Source: Pseudactinotalea suaedae
Lineage (GTDB): Bacteria; Actinomycetota; Actinomycetes; Actinomycetales; Beutenbergiaceae
Direction: 5' to 3'
Length of the DNA stretch: 64,000 nt
Assembly (NCBI RefSeq): GCF_009733815.1
Contig: NZ_WNXY01000001.1
Span: forward strand, 496,001-560,000
Part shown: piece by piece, positions 47,734-55,557 of the stretch
Layout: the number at the start of each line of letters is the position of its first letter
Position numbering within the stretch: position 1 is the stretch's first letter
Notes under the pieces: model-generated
The model's database searches: none
Told to the model about the DNA's origin: nothing
The model's input: the letters and a program-made list of their open reading frames with translations, nothing else
Position numbers and translations under genes: made by a program

Positions 47734-48177
47734 TCAGGCGCCCGCCCGCCGTCGGGCTTCCAGCTCGGGATCGAGGAATCTCCCCAGGACGACGACGCCC
47801 TGGTTCGAGTAGCCCAACGACTCGTAGAAGCCGATCGCTGCCTCGTTCCCGTCCCGCACCATCAGCTGGATCTTCGGTGCTCCACGCTCTCTCAGCCACT
47901 CCTCGGCGGCCCTCACGAGAGCTCTGCCCAGACCCTCGCCCCGTCGGTCGGGCGTGACCGCGAGGTAGTACAGCCACCCCCGGTGCCCGTCGTGCCCGAC
48001 CATCACGGTCCCCACGAGCGCACCGCCGTCGACCCCCGCGAGGATCGTGGAGGCATCGCCGTCCAGAGCGCGCGCCACGTCACCACGCGGTTCATTCCAC
48101 GGGCGCACGAGACCGCATCGCGTCCACAGCGCCACCGCCAGATCCGCCTCGTCTGCTCGTAGCTGCCGGGTCTCCAC
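47734..48177 (-). CDS. GNAT acetyltransferase, YpeA-like
   Basis: This 147-residue single-domain GNAT protein has acetyl-CoA motif 'VTPDRRGEGLGRALVRAAEEWL' (split across beta4-alpha3) and 'MVRDGNEAAIGFYESLGY'. 'LWTRCGLVRPWNEPRGDVARAL' and 'VGTVMVGHDGHRGWLYYLAV' match E. coli YpeA (141 aa) closely. I chose the GTG at 48177 (V-E-T-R-Q-L-R) because the family starts there; an ATG 14 codons upstream is possible. The acceptor is unknown. It is divergent from the hemerythrin gene. Confidence 0.85.
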   Translation of the reverse strand: METRQLRADEADLAVALWTRCGLVRPWNEPRGDVARALDGDASTILAGVDGGALVGTVMVGHDGHRGWLYYLAVTPDRRGEGLGRALVRAAEEWLRERGAPKIQLMVRDGNEAAIGFYESLGYSNQGVVVLGRFLDPELEARRRAGA

Positions 48178-48272
48178 ACGTCGAGTGTGTCGCACCCGAT
48201 TCGACTCCGCGCGATCCATCGCGGCCCTACGCTTCCTCCACCGGGGGCTCTCCAGCTCAGAGGAGGGGCGCG

Positions 48273-48920
48273 ATGCCCTGCGACGTCAGCGGAATGATCG
48301 ATATCCACCGCACCTTCAAGGCCGGGTTCGGCGAGGCCGGCACGCTCGTGGCGGGAGTGCGTGACGGCGACGCCGCCCACGCGAGCGTTGTCGCCGCCCA
48401 CCTCAACAGCCTCTCGGCCGGCCTCCACAGCCATCACGAGTACGAGGACGGGTCCATGTGGGAGCCCGTCACCCAGCGCCTGCCTGCGTGCGCGCTCCAC
48501 GTCGAGCGGATGAAGGAGCAGCACGCCGAGATGCTGATCTTCCTCAACGACCTCGACTCGGCTCTTCCGCCCTGGCGTGCGAGCGGGCGCGGCGCGGACG
48601 CCGAGCCGATCCTCCGGGCCTTGTCGAGCATCAACCAGTGCCTGGCCGTGCACCTCCCGGACGAGGAGAAGACCGTCGTGCCCGCGCTGGCGGAGGCGAT
48701 GACCCAGAAGGAGATGGACGCTGCCGGCGAGCACGGTCGCAGGTCCGTGCCGAAGGGCCAGGCCTTCCCCTTCCTCGGCATGATCCTGGCCGCCCAGCCC
48801 GACGGCGGTGCCACCTGGCTGCGCACCCATATGCCGTTGCCCGGTCGGCTGGCCTGGCGACTGATCGGCCAGAAGCAGTACCAGGCAAACCGACAGGCCC
48901 TCGAGCACGGCGTGGACTGA
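48273..48920 (+). CDS. Hemerythrin-domain protein
   Basis: This 215-residue protein has a four-helix hemerythrin-like domain (about 8-145) that should bind a di-iron centre. Candidate ligands are His12, His54/His55, Glu58 ('HSHHEYEDGSMW'), His84 ('KEQHAEML'), His127 and Glu131/132 ('AVHLPDEEKTVVPAL'). It could sense or buffer oxygen, nitric oxide or iron. The remaining 70 residues are a helical C-terminal extension. ATG start has a strong GGAGGGG ribosome-binding site 4 bases upstream, and TACGCT at 48228-48233 is a plausible -10, so this transcript has a leader. Confidence 0.9.
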   Translation: MPCDVSGMIDIHRTFKAGFGEAGTLVAGVRDGDAAHASVVAAHLNSLSAGLHSHHEYEDGSMWEPVTQRLPACALHVERMKEQHAEMLIFLNDLDSALPPWRASGRGADAEPILRALSSINQCLAVHLPDEEKTVVPALAEAMTQKEMDAAGEHGRRSVPKGQAFPFLGMILAAQPDGGATWLRTHMPLPGRLAWRLIGQKQYQANRQALEHGVD

Positions 48921-49029
48921 GCCGCGGCTTCTCGCCCCACCCGGGCCTGAGCCGACTGGAGCACAGCCTCGCTCCGTCAGGGCTCAGGGCATCAGGCGAC
49001 GGCGACGCGCGTGCCTCCGGAAGGGATCC

Positions 49030-49881
49030 TTACGCGTCCACCGTCCCCGCTCGAACCCTGCGAGCAAAGTTGCCCAGGGCGTGGTCACGGAGCTGCTCGG
49101 AGCCACGCAGGTGCGCCGCCGCAGCCACCTGCAGCGCAAGGGTGCCCCGGTAGGTCACAGCACGCGCGACCGCAGCGGCAGGTGCGATCTCACGCACAGC
49201 GGCCGCCCCGTAGAACCCCACCAACGGGGCCAGATCGATCACCTGATCGTCCAGGCATGAGTGGTCGACGTCGATGAGACCGGTCACGCGGCCAGGACCG
49301 GCTGAGCGGGCCGTCCAGAGCAGGTTGTGCGGACCCAGGTCGCCATGGACCAGGACCGCGGCACCATCAACCGGAAGCGCCACCATCGCCTCAACGATGC
49401 GAACAGCGACCGAGGCGACTCCGGCGTCGTCGTGCCGCGCCAGCCGGGGGACGAGTTCCTCGCGGACGATCTCGGGAAACGTGGCGCCGCCGCACCACGT
49501 GCGTGCGGCGGGTAGCCGGATCCGAGAGACGTCCACGTCGCGCAACGCTGCCAGGACGTCGGCGACGACTCCGCGTGCTGCCGACCACGGGACCTCCGTG
49601 GCGGGTTGCCCAGGCAACCGGCTGACCAGGTAGCCGCTCCGCCCCTCGCCGGAGCGCACCTCGCTCAGCAGCGCTGGCACCGTCACCGGTAGACCGAGGT
49701 GCTGCCACACCTGCCATGACGCGTGCTCGGTCTCCGCCTCGACGGGTGCACCGTCCGCCACGACCCTCGCCACCACGTCATCGCCGAGAACGATGTCGTG
49801 AAAGGCGCCATGGGCCAGCTCGGCGGTATCCCACGAGTGCTCGGGGAACCGCTGTCGGACCCACTCGAGCACCCCGGGCAC
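49030..49881 (-). CDS. Aminoglycoside phosphotransferase-fold kinase
   Basis: This 283-residue APH-fold protein has an N-lobe 'AHGAFHDIVLGDDVVARVVADG', catalytic loop 'AVLVHGDLGPHNLLWT' (Asp, Asn) and metal-binding 'VTGLIDVDHSCLDDQVIDLAPLVGFYG'. The substrate is unknown; relatives annotated as antibiotic kinases are mostly metabolic. GTG start 10 bases after treY, so it is probably the third gene of the treX-treY operon. It could also be a passenger. Confidence 0.82.
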   Translation of the reverse strand: MPGVLEWVRQRFPEHSWDTAELAHGAFHDIVLGDDVVARVVADGAPVEAETEHASWQVWQHLGLPVTVPALLSEVRSGEGRSGYLVSRLPGQPATEVPWSAARGVVADVLAALRDVDVSRIRLPAARTWCGGATFPEIVREELVPRLARHDDAGVASVAVRIVEAMVALPVDGAAVLVHGDLGPHNLLWTARSAGPGRVTGLIDVDHSCLDDQVIDLAPLVGFYGAAAVREIAPAAAVARAVTYRGTLALQVAAAAHLRGSEQLRDHALGNFARRVRAGTVDA

Positions 49882-49891
49882 GAGCTCAGCC

Positions 49892-52354
49892 CTACAACGC
49901 CTCGAGGACGGCGACGGGGGAGTCGGAGAGCAGGTCGCTGAGCATCACGTTGCCGCCGTCGTGCTCGTGACCGCTCACCACGTCGCGCCAGCGCCCCTCG
50001 GGCAGCACCACGGCGTGGGAGGCCCAACCACCGGATGCTGCCAGGGCGACCGGCAGCCGGGTGACGACCGTGCAGACGCGGGGAGCGTCGTCGAGCGTGC
50101 GCATGAACGCGACGGCGTGCCCCGTGGTCGTCGGCAGCGCCGCGTAGCCGGCGCGAGCGCCCACGAACGCCTCGGGGACCGAGCGCCGCAGGCGCAGCAG
50201 CGCGGCGACCAGCCGCAGCTTCTCCTCGCCGAGATCGGCGGGCCGCTGCCCGGCGTCGAGCCGTGCGAGCGCCTCCGCCAACGGAGCGACGTCGACCGGG
50301 CCGCGGTTGTCCGGGTCGACGAGGCCGATCCTCGTCGTCTCGGTGCCCTGGTAGAGGTCCGCGACCCCGGGCATCGTGAGCTGCAGCGCCTTCGTGACCA
50401 GGATCGCCGTCCGCACCGGTTCGGCTGTGCGTCGCACCCAGGTGGTCATCAGCTCGGCGACAGCCTCGTCGAGCAGCAGCGCGGACACGAACGCCGTCAG
50501 CGCCTCCTCACGGGCCTCGTCGGGCGCGGTCCACGTGGTCCAGCCCTTCGCCTCGCGGCTCGCCTTGACGAGATAGCCGGACAACCGGTCCGCAGCGAGC
50601 GGTCCGTCGCTCGTCCAGGTCCCGGCCAGCGTCTGCCAGAGCAGGTTCTCGGTCCGCCCGTCCAGCTCGGGCCGGTAGGACTCGGTGACCGAACGCAGCG
50701 CGGTGACCTGCTCACGCCAGGCCGACCCCAGCTGCGACAGCACGCCGATCCGGGCACGGACGTCCTCGCCGCGCTTGCTGTCGTGCGTGGAGGAGTTCGT
50801 CATCGTGGCCGGGTGGCTCAGCTGCAGCGAGTGCGCGAACGCGTGCAGGTCGTCCGGGGCGATCGCGAACTTCTGCGGTGCACCGCCCACCTCGCACAGG
50901 CTGGTCAGGTGCGTCCACCGGTAGAACGCGGTGTCTTCGACGCCCTTGGCCATCACCGCGCCGCACACCTGCTGGAAGCGCACGATGATCTCGTCGCGCC
51001 GCGGCTGCAACCGGCGACCCGCGCTGCCGGCCTCGCGCCCCAGCACGAGGTCGACCACGAGGTCGAGCGTCTCGCCACGCTCGGCGTCGAGGTGGACGCG
51101 CGCGTGCTCGGCCATCTCGGTCACCAGCCCGACGCTCTGCGCCGGCGCCGGCTCACCCGGCACCACGTAGGCCCGGTAGCGGTCGCACGCCACCACGAGC
51201 TCGCGCACGCACTCCCGGATCGCCGTCAGCGTGTGGTCGCGCAGCCGCACGTCCGCGCGGCACTCGTCGGCGATCACGTGGCTGAGCCGCTCCACCTCCG
51301 CGGCGAGCGAGCCCGTGGCGATCTCCCGCTTGGACTGCTCGACGACGGCGTCCAGGCCCCCGAACGCGTCGCCGCTGATCGTGGTCATCACCCCGGCGAG
51401 CTCGGCGGCACCGGCAGGGTCGATCTGGACCTGCCCGATGCGCCACGCCGTGTCGTAGCCGGTGGTCCCGGCCGTGGGCCAGTCGCCGGGCAGCGTCTCG
51501 TCGGGCTCGAGGATCTTCTCGGCGACCGTCCACGCGCCGCCCGTGGCTTCGTCGAGCCAGCGGAAGTACCCCCGCGGGTCGGCGAGCCCGTCCGGGTGAT
51601 CGACCCGCAGCCCGTCGACCAGTCCCTGCTCCACGAGCTCGACGACCAAGCGGTGGGTCGCGTCGAAGACCTCGCGCCGCTCCACCCGGATCGCGACGAG
51701 CGTCCCGACGTCGAAGAAGCGCCGGTAGTTGAGCTCCTCGTCGGCGACCTTCCAGTACGCCAGCCGGTAGTGCTGCCGGTCCACCAGCTCGGCGATCGGG
51801 AGGTGCTCGGTGCCCGCCCGCACGGGCAGCATGTGGTCGAAGTAGCGCAGCACGTACCCCGAGCCACCCTCGGGCACCTCGGCGGGCGCCGGCTCCAGCG
51901 TCAGCTCGCCGTCGGCGAGCACCGCACCGATCCGCCGTCCCAGGACCGGCATCAGCACCGGACCGACGGCCAGGTCGACGTCGAACCAGCTCGCGTGGGG
52001 CGAGTCCGGTCCGTCGGCGAGCACCGACCACAGCGCCCGGTTCAGGTAGGCGGGCGTGGGCGCAGCCATGTGGTTGGGGACGATGTCAAGGACGATCCCC
52101 ATGCCGTGCTCCCGGGCGTCGGCCACCAGCCGCTCGAGCCCGGCGCGCCCGCCCATGACCTCGCTGATCCGGTCGTGGTCGACGACGTCGTAGCCGTGCG
52201 TCGACCCGGGCGCCGCAGCCAGGATGGGGGACAGGTACAGGTCCGTGACGCCCAGCGCCTCGAGGTACGGCAGCCGCTCGCGCGCGTCGTCGAAGCTGAG
52301 GTCCGGCCCGAGCTGCAGCCGGTACGTCGAGACGGGGTTGCGTCGGTCCGCCAC
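49892..52354 (-). CDS. treY: Malto-oligosyltrehalose synthase
   Basis: This 820-residue GH13 enzyme turns the reducing-end alpha-1,4 bond of a maltodextrin into an alpha,alpha-1,1 (trehalose) bond. Signatures are 'PVSTYRLQLGPDLSFDDA' at the start, 'YLSPILAAAPGSTHGYDVVDH', 'GIVLDIVPNHMA', nucleophile region 'DGLRVDHPDGLADP' (about residue 247), acid 'TVAEKILEPDE' and 'NSSTHDSKRGEDVRAR'. Length is slightly above the usual 750-780. GTG start with AGGGAG 6 bases upstream, 1 base after the treX stop. It acts between TreX and TreZ. Confidence 0.96.
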   Translation of the reverse strand: MADRRNPVSTYRLQLGPDLSFDDARERLPYLEALGVTDLYLSPILAAAPGSTHGYDVVDHDRISEVMGGRAGLERLVADAREHGMGIVLDIVPNHMAAPTPAYLNRALWSVLADGPDSPHASWFDVDLAVGPVLMPVLGRRIGAVLADGELTLEPAPAEVPEGGSGYVLRYFDHMLPVRAGTEHLPIAELVDRQHYRLAYWKVADEELNYRRFFDVGTLVAIRVERREVFDATHRLVVELVEQGLVDGLRVDHPDGLADPRGYFRWLDEATGGAWTVAEKILEPDETLPGDWPTAGTTGYDTAWRIGQVQIDPAGAAELAGVMTTISGDAFGGLDAVVEQSKREIATGSLAAEVERLSHVIADECRADVRLRDHTLTAIRECVRELVVACDRYRAYVVPGEPAPAQSVGLVTEMAEHARVHLDAERGETLDLVVDLVLGREAGSAGRRLQPRRDEIIVRFQQVCGAVMAKGVEDTAFYRWTHLTSLCEVGGAPQKFAIAPDDLHAFAHSLQLSHPATMTNSSTHDSKRGEDVRARIGVLSQLGSAWREQVTALRSVTESYRPELDGRTENLLWQTLAGTWTSDGPLAADRLSGYLVKASREAKGWTTWTAPDEAREEALTAFVSALLLDEAVAELMTTWVRRTAEPVRTAILVTKALQLTMPGVADLYQGTETTRIGLVDPDNRGPVDVAPLAEALARLDAGQRPADLGEEKLRLVAALLRLRRSVPEAFVGARAGYAALPTTTGHAVAFMRTLDDAPRVCTVVTRLPVALAASGGWASHAVVLPEGRWRDVVSGHEHDGGNVMLSDLLSDSPVAVLEAL

Positions 52355-52355
52355 G

Positions 52356-54632
52356 TCAGGCTCCCTGGCCCGGCGTGGTCGGCGCCTCCGGCGTCTGGCT
52401 CGCCGGGTTCTCGATCGAGGTCGTCCCGTGTGCGTTCGTACCGCGCGACGACGTCGGTGCGACCGCCCGGTCGGGGGACAGGAGCGGGTCCTGCGGCGGC
52501 CGGGACAGCACCGTGATGCTGCGCGCGGTCACGGGGACCGCGGCCTCCGCCGCGTACTCCTCGGCGTGCTCGGCCTCCCGGTCGGTGCTCAGCACCACGT
52601 GCCAGGTGGTGCCGTAGCTCGCCTCCGGCAGCGCGAACGTGAGGTCGGAGGCGTCGGCGTTGATGAGCAGCAGGAAGGAGTCGTCCACGACCCGGCGGCC
52701 GCGGTCGTCAGGCTCGTCGATCGCCTCGCCGTTGATGAAGACGGCGACCGACTTCGCGTACCAGGTGTTCCATGCCTCGGCATCCATCGGGTCACCCGTG
52801 AGGTCGAGCCACGCGATGTCGGGCAGGTCCGGCAGCCCTTCGGTGTGCGAGCTGGAGCCGTTGAAGAAGCGGCGCCGCCGCAGCACCGGGTGATCGCGTC
52901 GCAGCTCGATCAGCGAGCGCGTGAACTCCAGCAGGTCGCGCTGGTCCTCGTCCAGGTCCCAGCTCATCCACGAGATCTCGCTGTCCTGGGCGTAGGTGTT
53001 GTTGTTACCACCCTGCGTCCGGCCCAGCTCGTCGCCGTGAAGGATCATCGGCACGCCCTGCGAGAGCAGCAGCGTGGTCAGGAAGTTGCGCTGCTGGCGC
53101 GCGCGCAGCGCGGTGATCTCGGGGTCGTCGGTCGGGCCCTCGACGCCGCTGTTCCACGACCGGTTGTGCGACTCGCCGTCGTTGCCACCCTCGCCGTTGG
53201 CCTCGTTGTGCTTCTCGTTGTAGGAGACGAGGTCGCGCAACGTGAAGCCGTCGTGCGCCGTCACGAAGTTGATCGACGCGATCGGCGTGCGCCCGGTGTG
53301 CTCGTACAGGTCCGATGACCCGGTGATCCGGCTCGCGAACTCGCCGAGCGTGGAGGGCTCGCCGCGCCAGAAGTCCCGCACCGTGTCGCGGTACGCGCCG
53401 TTCCACTCGGTCCACAGGGGCGGGAAGCCGCCCACCTGGTAGCCGCCCGGCCCGAGGTCCCACGGCTCGGCGATCAGCTTGACCTGCGACACGACCGGGT
53501 CCTGGTGCACGAGGTCGAAGAACGCGCTCAGCCGGTCGACCTCGTGGAACTGGCGCGCGAGCGTGGCCGCGAGGTCGAAGCGGAAGCCGTCGACGTGCAT
53601 CTCGGTCACCCAGTACCGCAGCGAGTCCATGATCAGCTGCAGCACGTTCGGGCTGCGCATCAGCAGCGAGTTGCCGGTCCCGGTGGTGTCGAAGTAGTGC
53701 GCCTGGTCCTCGTCGACCAGCCGGTAGTACGCCGCGTTGTCGATGCCTCGGAAGGACAGCGTGGGTCCGAGGTGGTTGCCCTCGGCGGTGTGGTTGTAGA
53801 CGACGTCGAGGATGACCTCGATGTCGGCCTCGTGCAGGGCCTTGACCATGCCCTTGAACTCCTGCACCTGCTCGCCGCGGGTGCCGTAGGCCGCGTACTC
53901 GTTGTGAGGAGCGAAGAAGCCGATCGTGTTGTAGCCCCAGTAGTTGCGCTGCCCGCGCTCCTGCAGGTGCGGGTCCTGCACGAACTGGTGCACGGGCATC
54001 AGCTCGATGGCCGTGATGCCCAGCTCCTGGAGGTGCTGGATCATCGCGGGGTGCCCCAGCGCGGCGTAGGTGCCGCGGATCTCCTCCGGGATCTCGGGGT
54101 GCAGCTTCGACATGCCGCGCACGTGGGCCTCGTAGATCACGGTGTTCGCGTAGTCGTGGTTCGGCGGCCGGTCGTGGCCCCAGTCGAAGAACGGCGTGGT
54201 GACCACCGACGTCATCGTGTGGGGGAGCGAGTCGTCCTCGTTCAGCCCCTCCGCGGAGATGGCTGCGGTCGGGTCGTCGAAACGGTACGAGAACAGGGAC
54301 TCGTCGCCGTCGATCTGCCCGTCGATCGCGCGGGCGTACGGGTCGAGCAGCAGCTTGGCCGGGTTGCAGCGGTGACCGTTCGCGGGGTCGTAGGGCCCGT
54401 GCACGCGGAAGCCGTACCGCTGCCCGGGACCGATGCCCGGCAGGTAGGCGTGGAACACGTGCGCGTCGACCTCGGTCAGCTCGATGCGGCGCTCGGTCGG
54501 GGTGCCGTCCTCGCCGTCGTCGACCAGGCAGAGCTCGACGGCGTCGGCGACGTAGGAGAACAACGCGAAGTTGGTCCCGCTGCCGTCGTAGGTCGCACCG
54601 AGGGGGTAGGGGTGTCCGGGCCAGGTCTGCAT
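52356..54632 (-). CDS. treX: Glycogen debranching enzyme (TreX/GlgX)
   Basis: This 758-residue GH13 isoamylase-type enzyme removes alpha-1,6 branches from glycogen to supply linear maltodextrin to TreY. A CBM48 domain (about 5-115) precedes the barrel, which has 'VIYEAHVRGMSKLHPEIP' (166-183), 'VILDVVYNHTAEG', nucleophile Asp353 ('VDGFRFDLAATLAR'), acid Glu389 ('LIAEPWDLGPGGYQ') and 'NFVTAHDGFTLRDLVSY'. The last 45 residues are a Ser/Thr/Pro-rich tail not needed for the fold. ATG start; no ribosome-binding site is obvious, and two small inverted repeats lie just upstream around the end of fdhD. Confidence 0.95.
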   Translation of the reverse strand: MQTWPGHPYPLGATYDGSGTNFALFSYVADAVELCLVDDGEDGTPTERRIELTEVDAHVFHAYLPGIGPGQRYGFRVHGPYDPANGHRCNPAKLLLDPYARAIDGQIDGDESLFSYRFDDPTAAISAEGLNEDDSLPHTMTSVVTTPFFDWGHDRPPNHDYANTVIYEAHVRGMSKLHPEIPEEIRGTYAALGHPAMIQHLQELGITAIELMPVHQFVQDPHLQERGQRNYWGYNTIGFFAPHNEYAAYGTRGEQVQEFKGMVKALHEADIEVILDVVYNHTAEGNHLGPTLSFRGIDNAAYYRLVDEDQAHYFDTTGTGNSLLMRSPNVLQLIMDSLRYWVTEMHVDGFRFDLAATLARQFHEVDRLSAFFDLVHQDPVVSQVKLIAEPWDLGPGGYQVGGFPPLWTEWNGAYRDTVRDFWRGEPSTLGEFASRITGSSDLYEHTGRTPIASINFVTAHDGFTLRDLVSYNEKHNEANGEGGNDGESHNRSWNSGVEGPTDDPEITALRARQQRNFLTTLLLSQGVPMILHGDELGRTQGGNNNTYAQDSEISWMSWDLDEDQRDLLEFTRSLIELRRDHPVLRRRRFFNGSSSHTEGLPDLPDIAWLDLTGDPMDAEAWNTWYAKSVAVFINGEAIDEPDDRGRRVVDDSFLLLINADASDLTFALPEASYGTTWHVVLSTDREAEHAEEYAAEAAVPVTARSITVLSRPPQDPLLSPDRAVAPTSSRGTNAHGTTSIENPASQTPEAPTTPGQGA

Positions 54633-54645
54633 GAGCGTAAGGATC

Positions 54646-54672
54646 GCATCAGGATGCGTCGTTCTGGGAACG
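54646..54672. repeat. Two adjacent short inverted repeats between fdhD and treX
   Basis: GCATC-AG-GATGC (54646-54657) spans the fdhD stop codon, and CGTTC-TGG-GAACG (54660-54672) lies in the last fdhD codons. Together they sit 14-40 bases before the treX start on the minus strand. They could be a weak transcript end for fdhD or a regulator site for treX. Confidence 0.4.
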
Positions 54673-55539
54673 ATCTCCCTCCGCCGGCGGTGCGGATGGG
54701 CCCGTCGTGACCGAGATCACTCGATCGGGTCGGCTGTAGACCGACAGGCTCTCGGTGCGGGAGAACGCGACCAGGGTCATGCCGACCTCCTGGGCCAGCT
54801 CCACGGCGGCGGCGCTCGGTGCGCTGACGGCGGCGATCACGGCCACCCCGGCCATCGACGCCTTCTGGACCAGCTCGTACGACAGCCGCCCGGAGACCTG
54901 CAGCACCGCACGGCGCAGCGGTACCTGCCCCTCGCGCAGCGCCCACCCCAGCACCTTGTCGACGGCGTTGTGCCGACCCACGTCCTCGCGCACGCACAGC
55001 AGGCGCCCGTCACGGTCGAACAAGCCCGCCGCGTGGAAGCCGCCGGTGCGATCGAAGAGCTGCTGGGAGCCACGCAGCACACCGGGCAGGCCGAGCAGCA
55101 CCCCGAGCGGCACCTCCAACGTGATGTCGGCGACCGGGAAGCTCGACGCGCGCGCCACCGCCTCCATGGACGAGGTCCCGCAGATCCCGCAGGATCCCGA
55201 GACGTACACCGCGCGTTCGCGCCGCGCCGGCGCCCGCGCGCCGGCCCCACGATCGAGCGCGGCGTCGATCGTGTTGTAGTCGAGCAGCCCACCGGCCTGG
55301 ACCCCGGGCCCGTAGGTGACGCGCCGGACCTGGTCGGCGTGGGTGATCATGCCCTCGGCCAGCAGCAGGCCGTGCACGAGGTCGACGTCGCCGCCCGGTG
55401 TGCGCATGGTGACCAGCCACTGCTCGCCGTCGACCCGGATCTCCAGCGGCTCCTCGCCGGCGAGCGTGTCAGGCCGGCTCGTCGACGTGCCGTCGGCGCG
55501 CATCCGCACCGCGGGCGATCGACGCGTGGTCCTGGCCAT
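54649..55539 (-). CDS. fdhD: Formate dehydrogenase accessory sulfurtransferase FdhD
   Basis: This 296-residue protein transfers sulfur from a cysteine desulfurase (IscS type) to the bis-MGD cofactor of formate-dehydrogenase-like molybdoenzymes. The catalytic CxxC is Cys117-Gly-Ile-Cys120 in 'YVSGSCGICGTSSMEAV'. Further family motifs are 'GGFHAAGLFDRDGRLLCVREDVGRHNAVDKVLG' (in the second half) and 'GRLSYELVQKASMAGV'. ATG start. The likely client is the YdeP-type oxidoreductase encoded 2.2 kb away on the other strand. Confidence 0.94.
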   Translation of the reverse strand: MARTTRRSPAVRMRADGTSTSRPDTLAGEEPLEIRVDGEQWLVTMRTPGGDVDLVHGLLLAEGMITHADQVRRVTYGPGVQAGGLLDYNTIDAALDRGAGARAPARRERAVYVSGSCGICGTSSMEAVARASSFPVADITLEVPLGVLLGLPGVLRGSQQLFDRTGGFHAAGLFDRDGRLLCVREDVGRHNAVDKVLGWALREGQVPLRRAVLQVSGRLSYELVQKASMAGVAVIAAVSAPSAAAVELAQEVGMTLVAFSRTESLSVYSRPDRVISVTTGPSAPPAEGDRSQNDAS

Positions 55540-55557
55540 CCCTGGTGTCTACCACGG

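Noticed and set aside
49961-52516. Plus-strand open frame of about 850 codons opposite treY
   Set aside because: Antisense shadow; treY on the minus strand has all GH13 motifs, while this frame has none.
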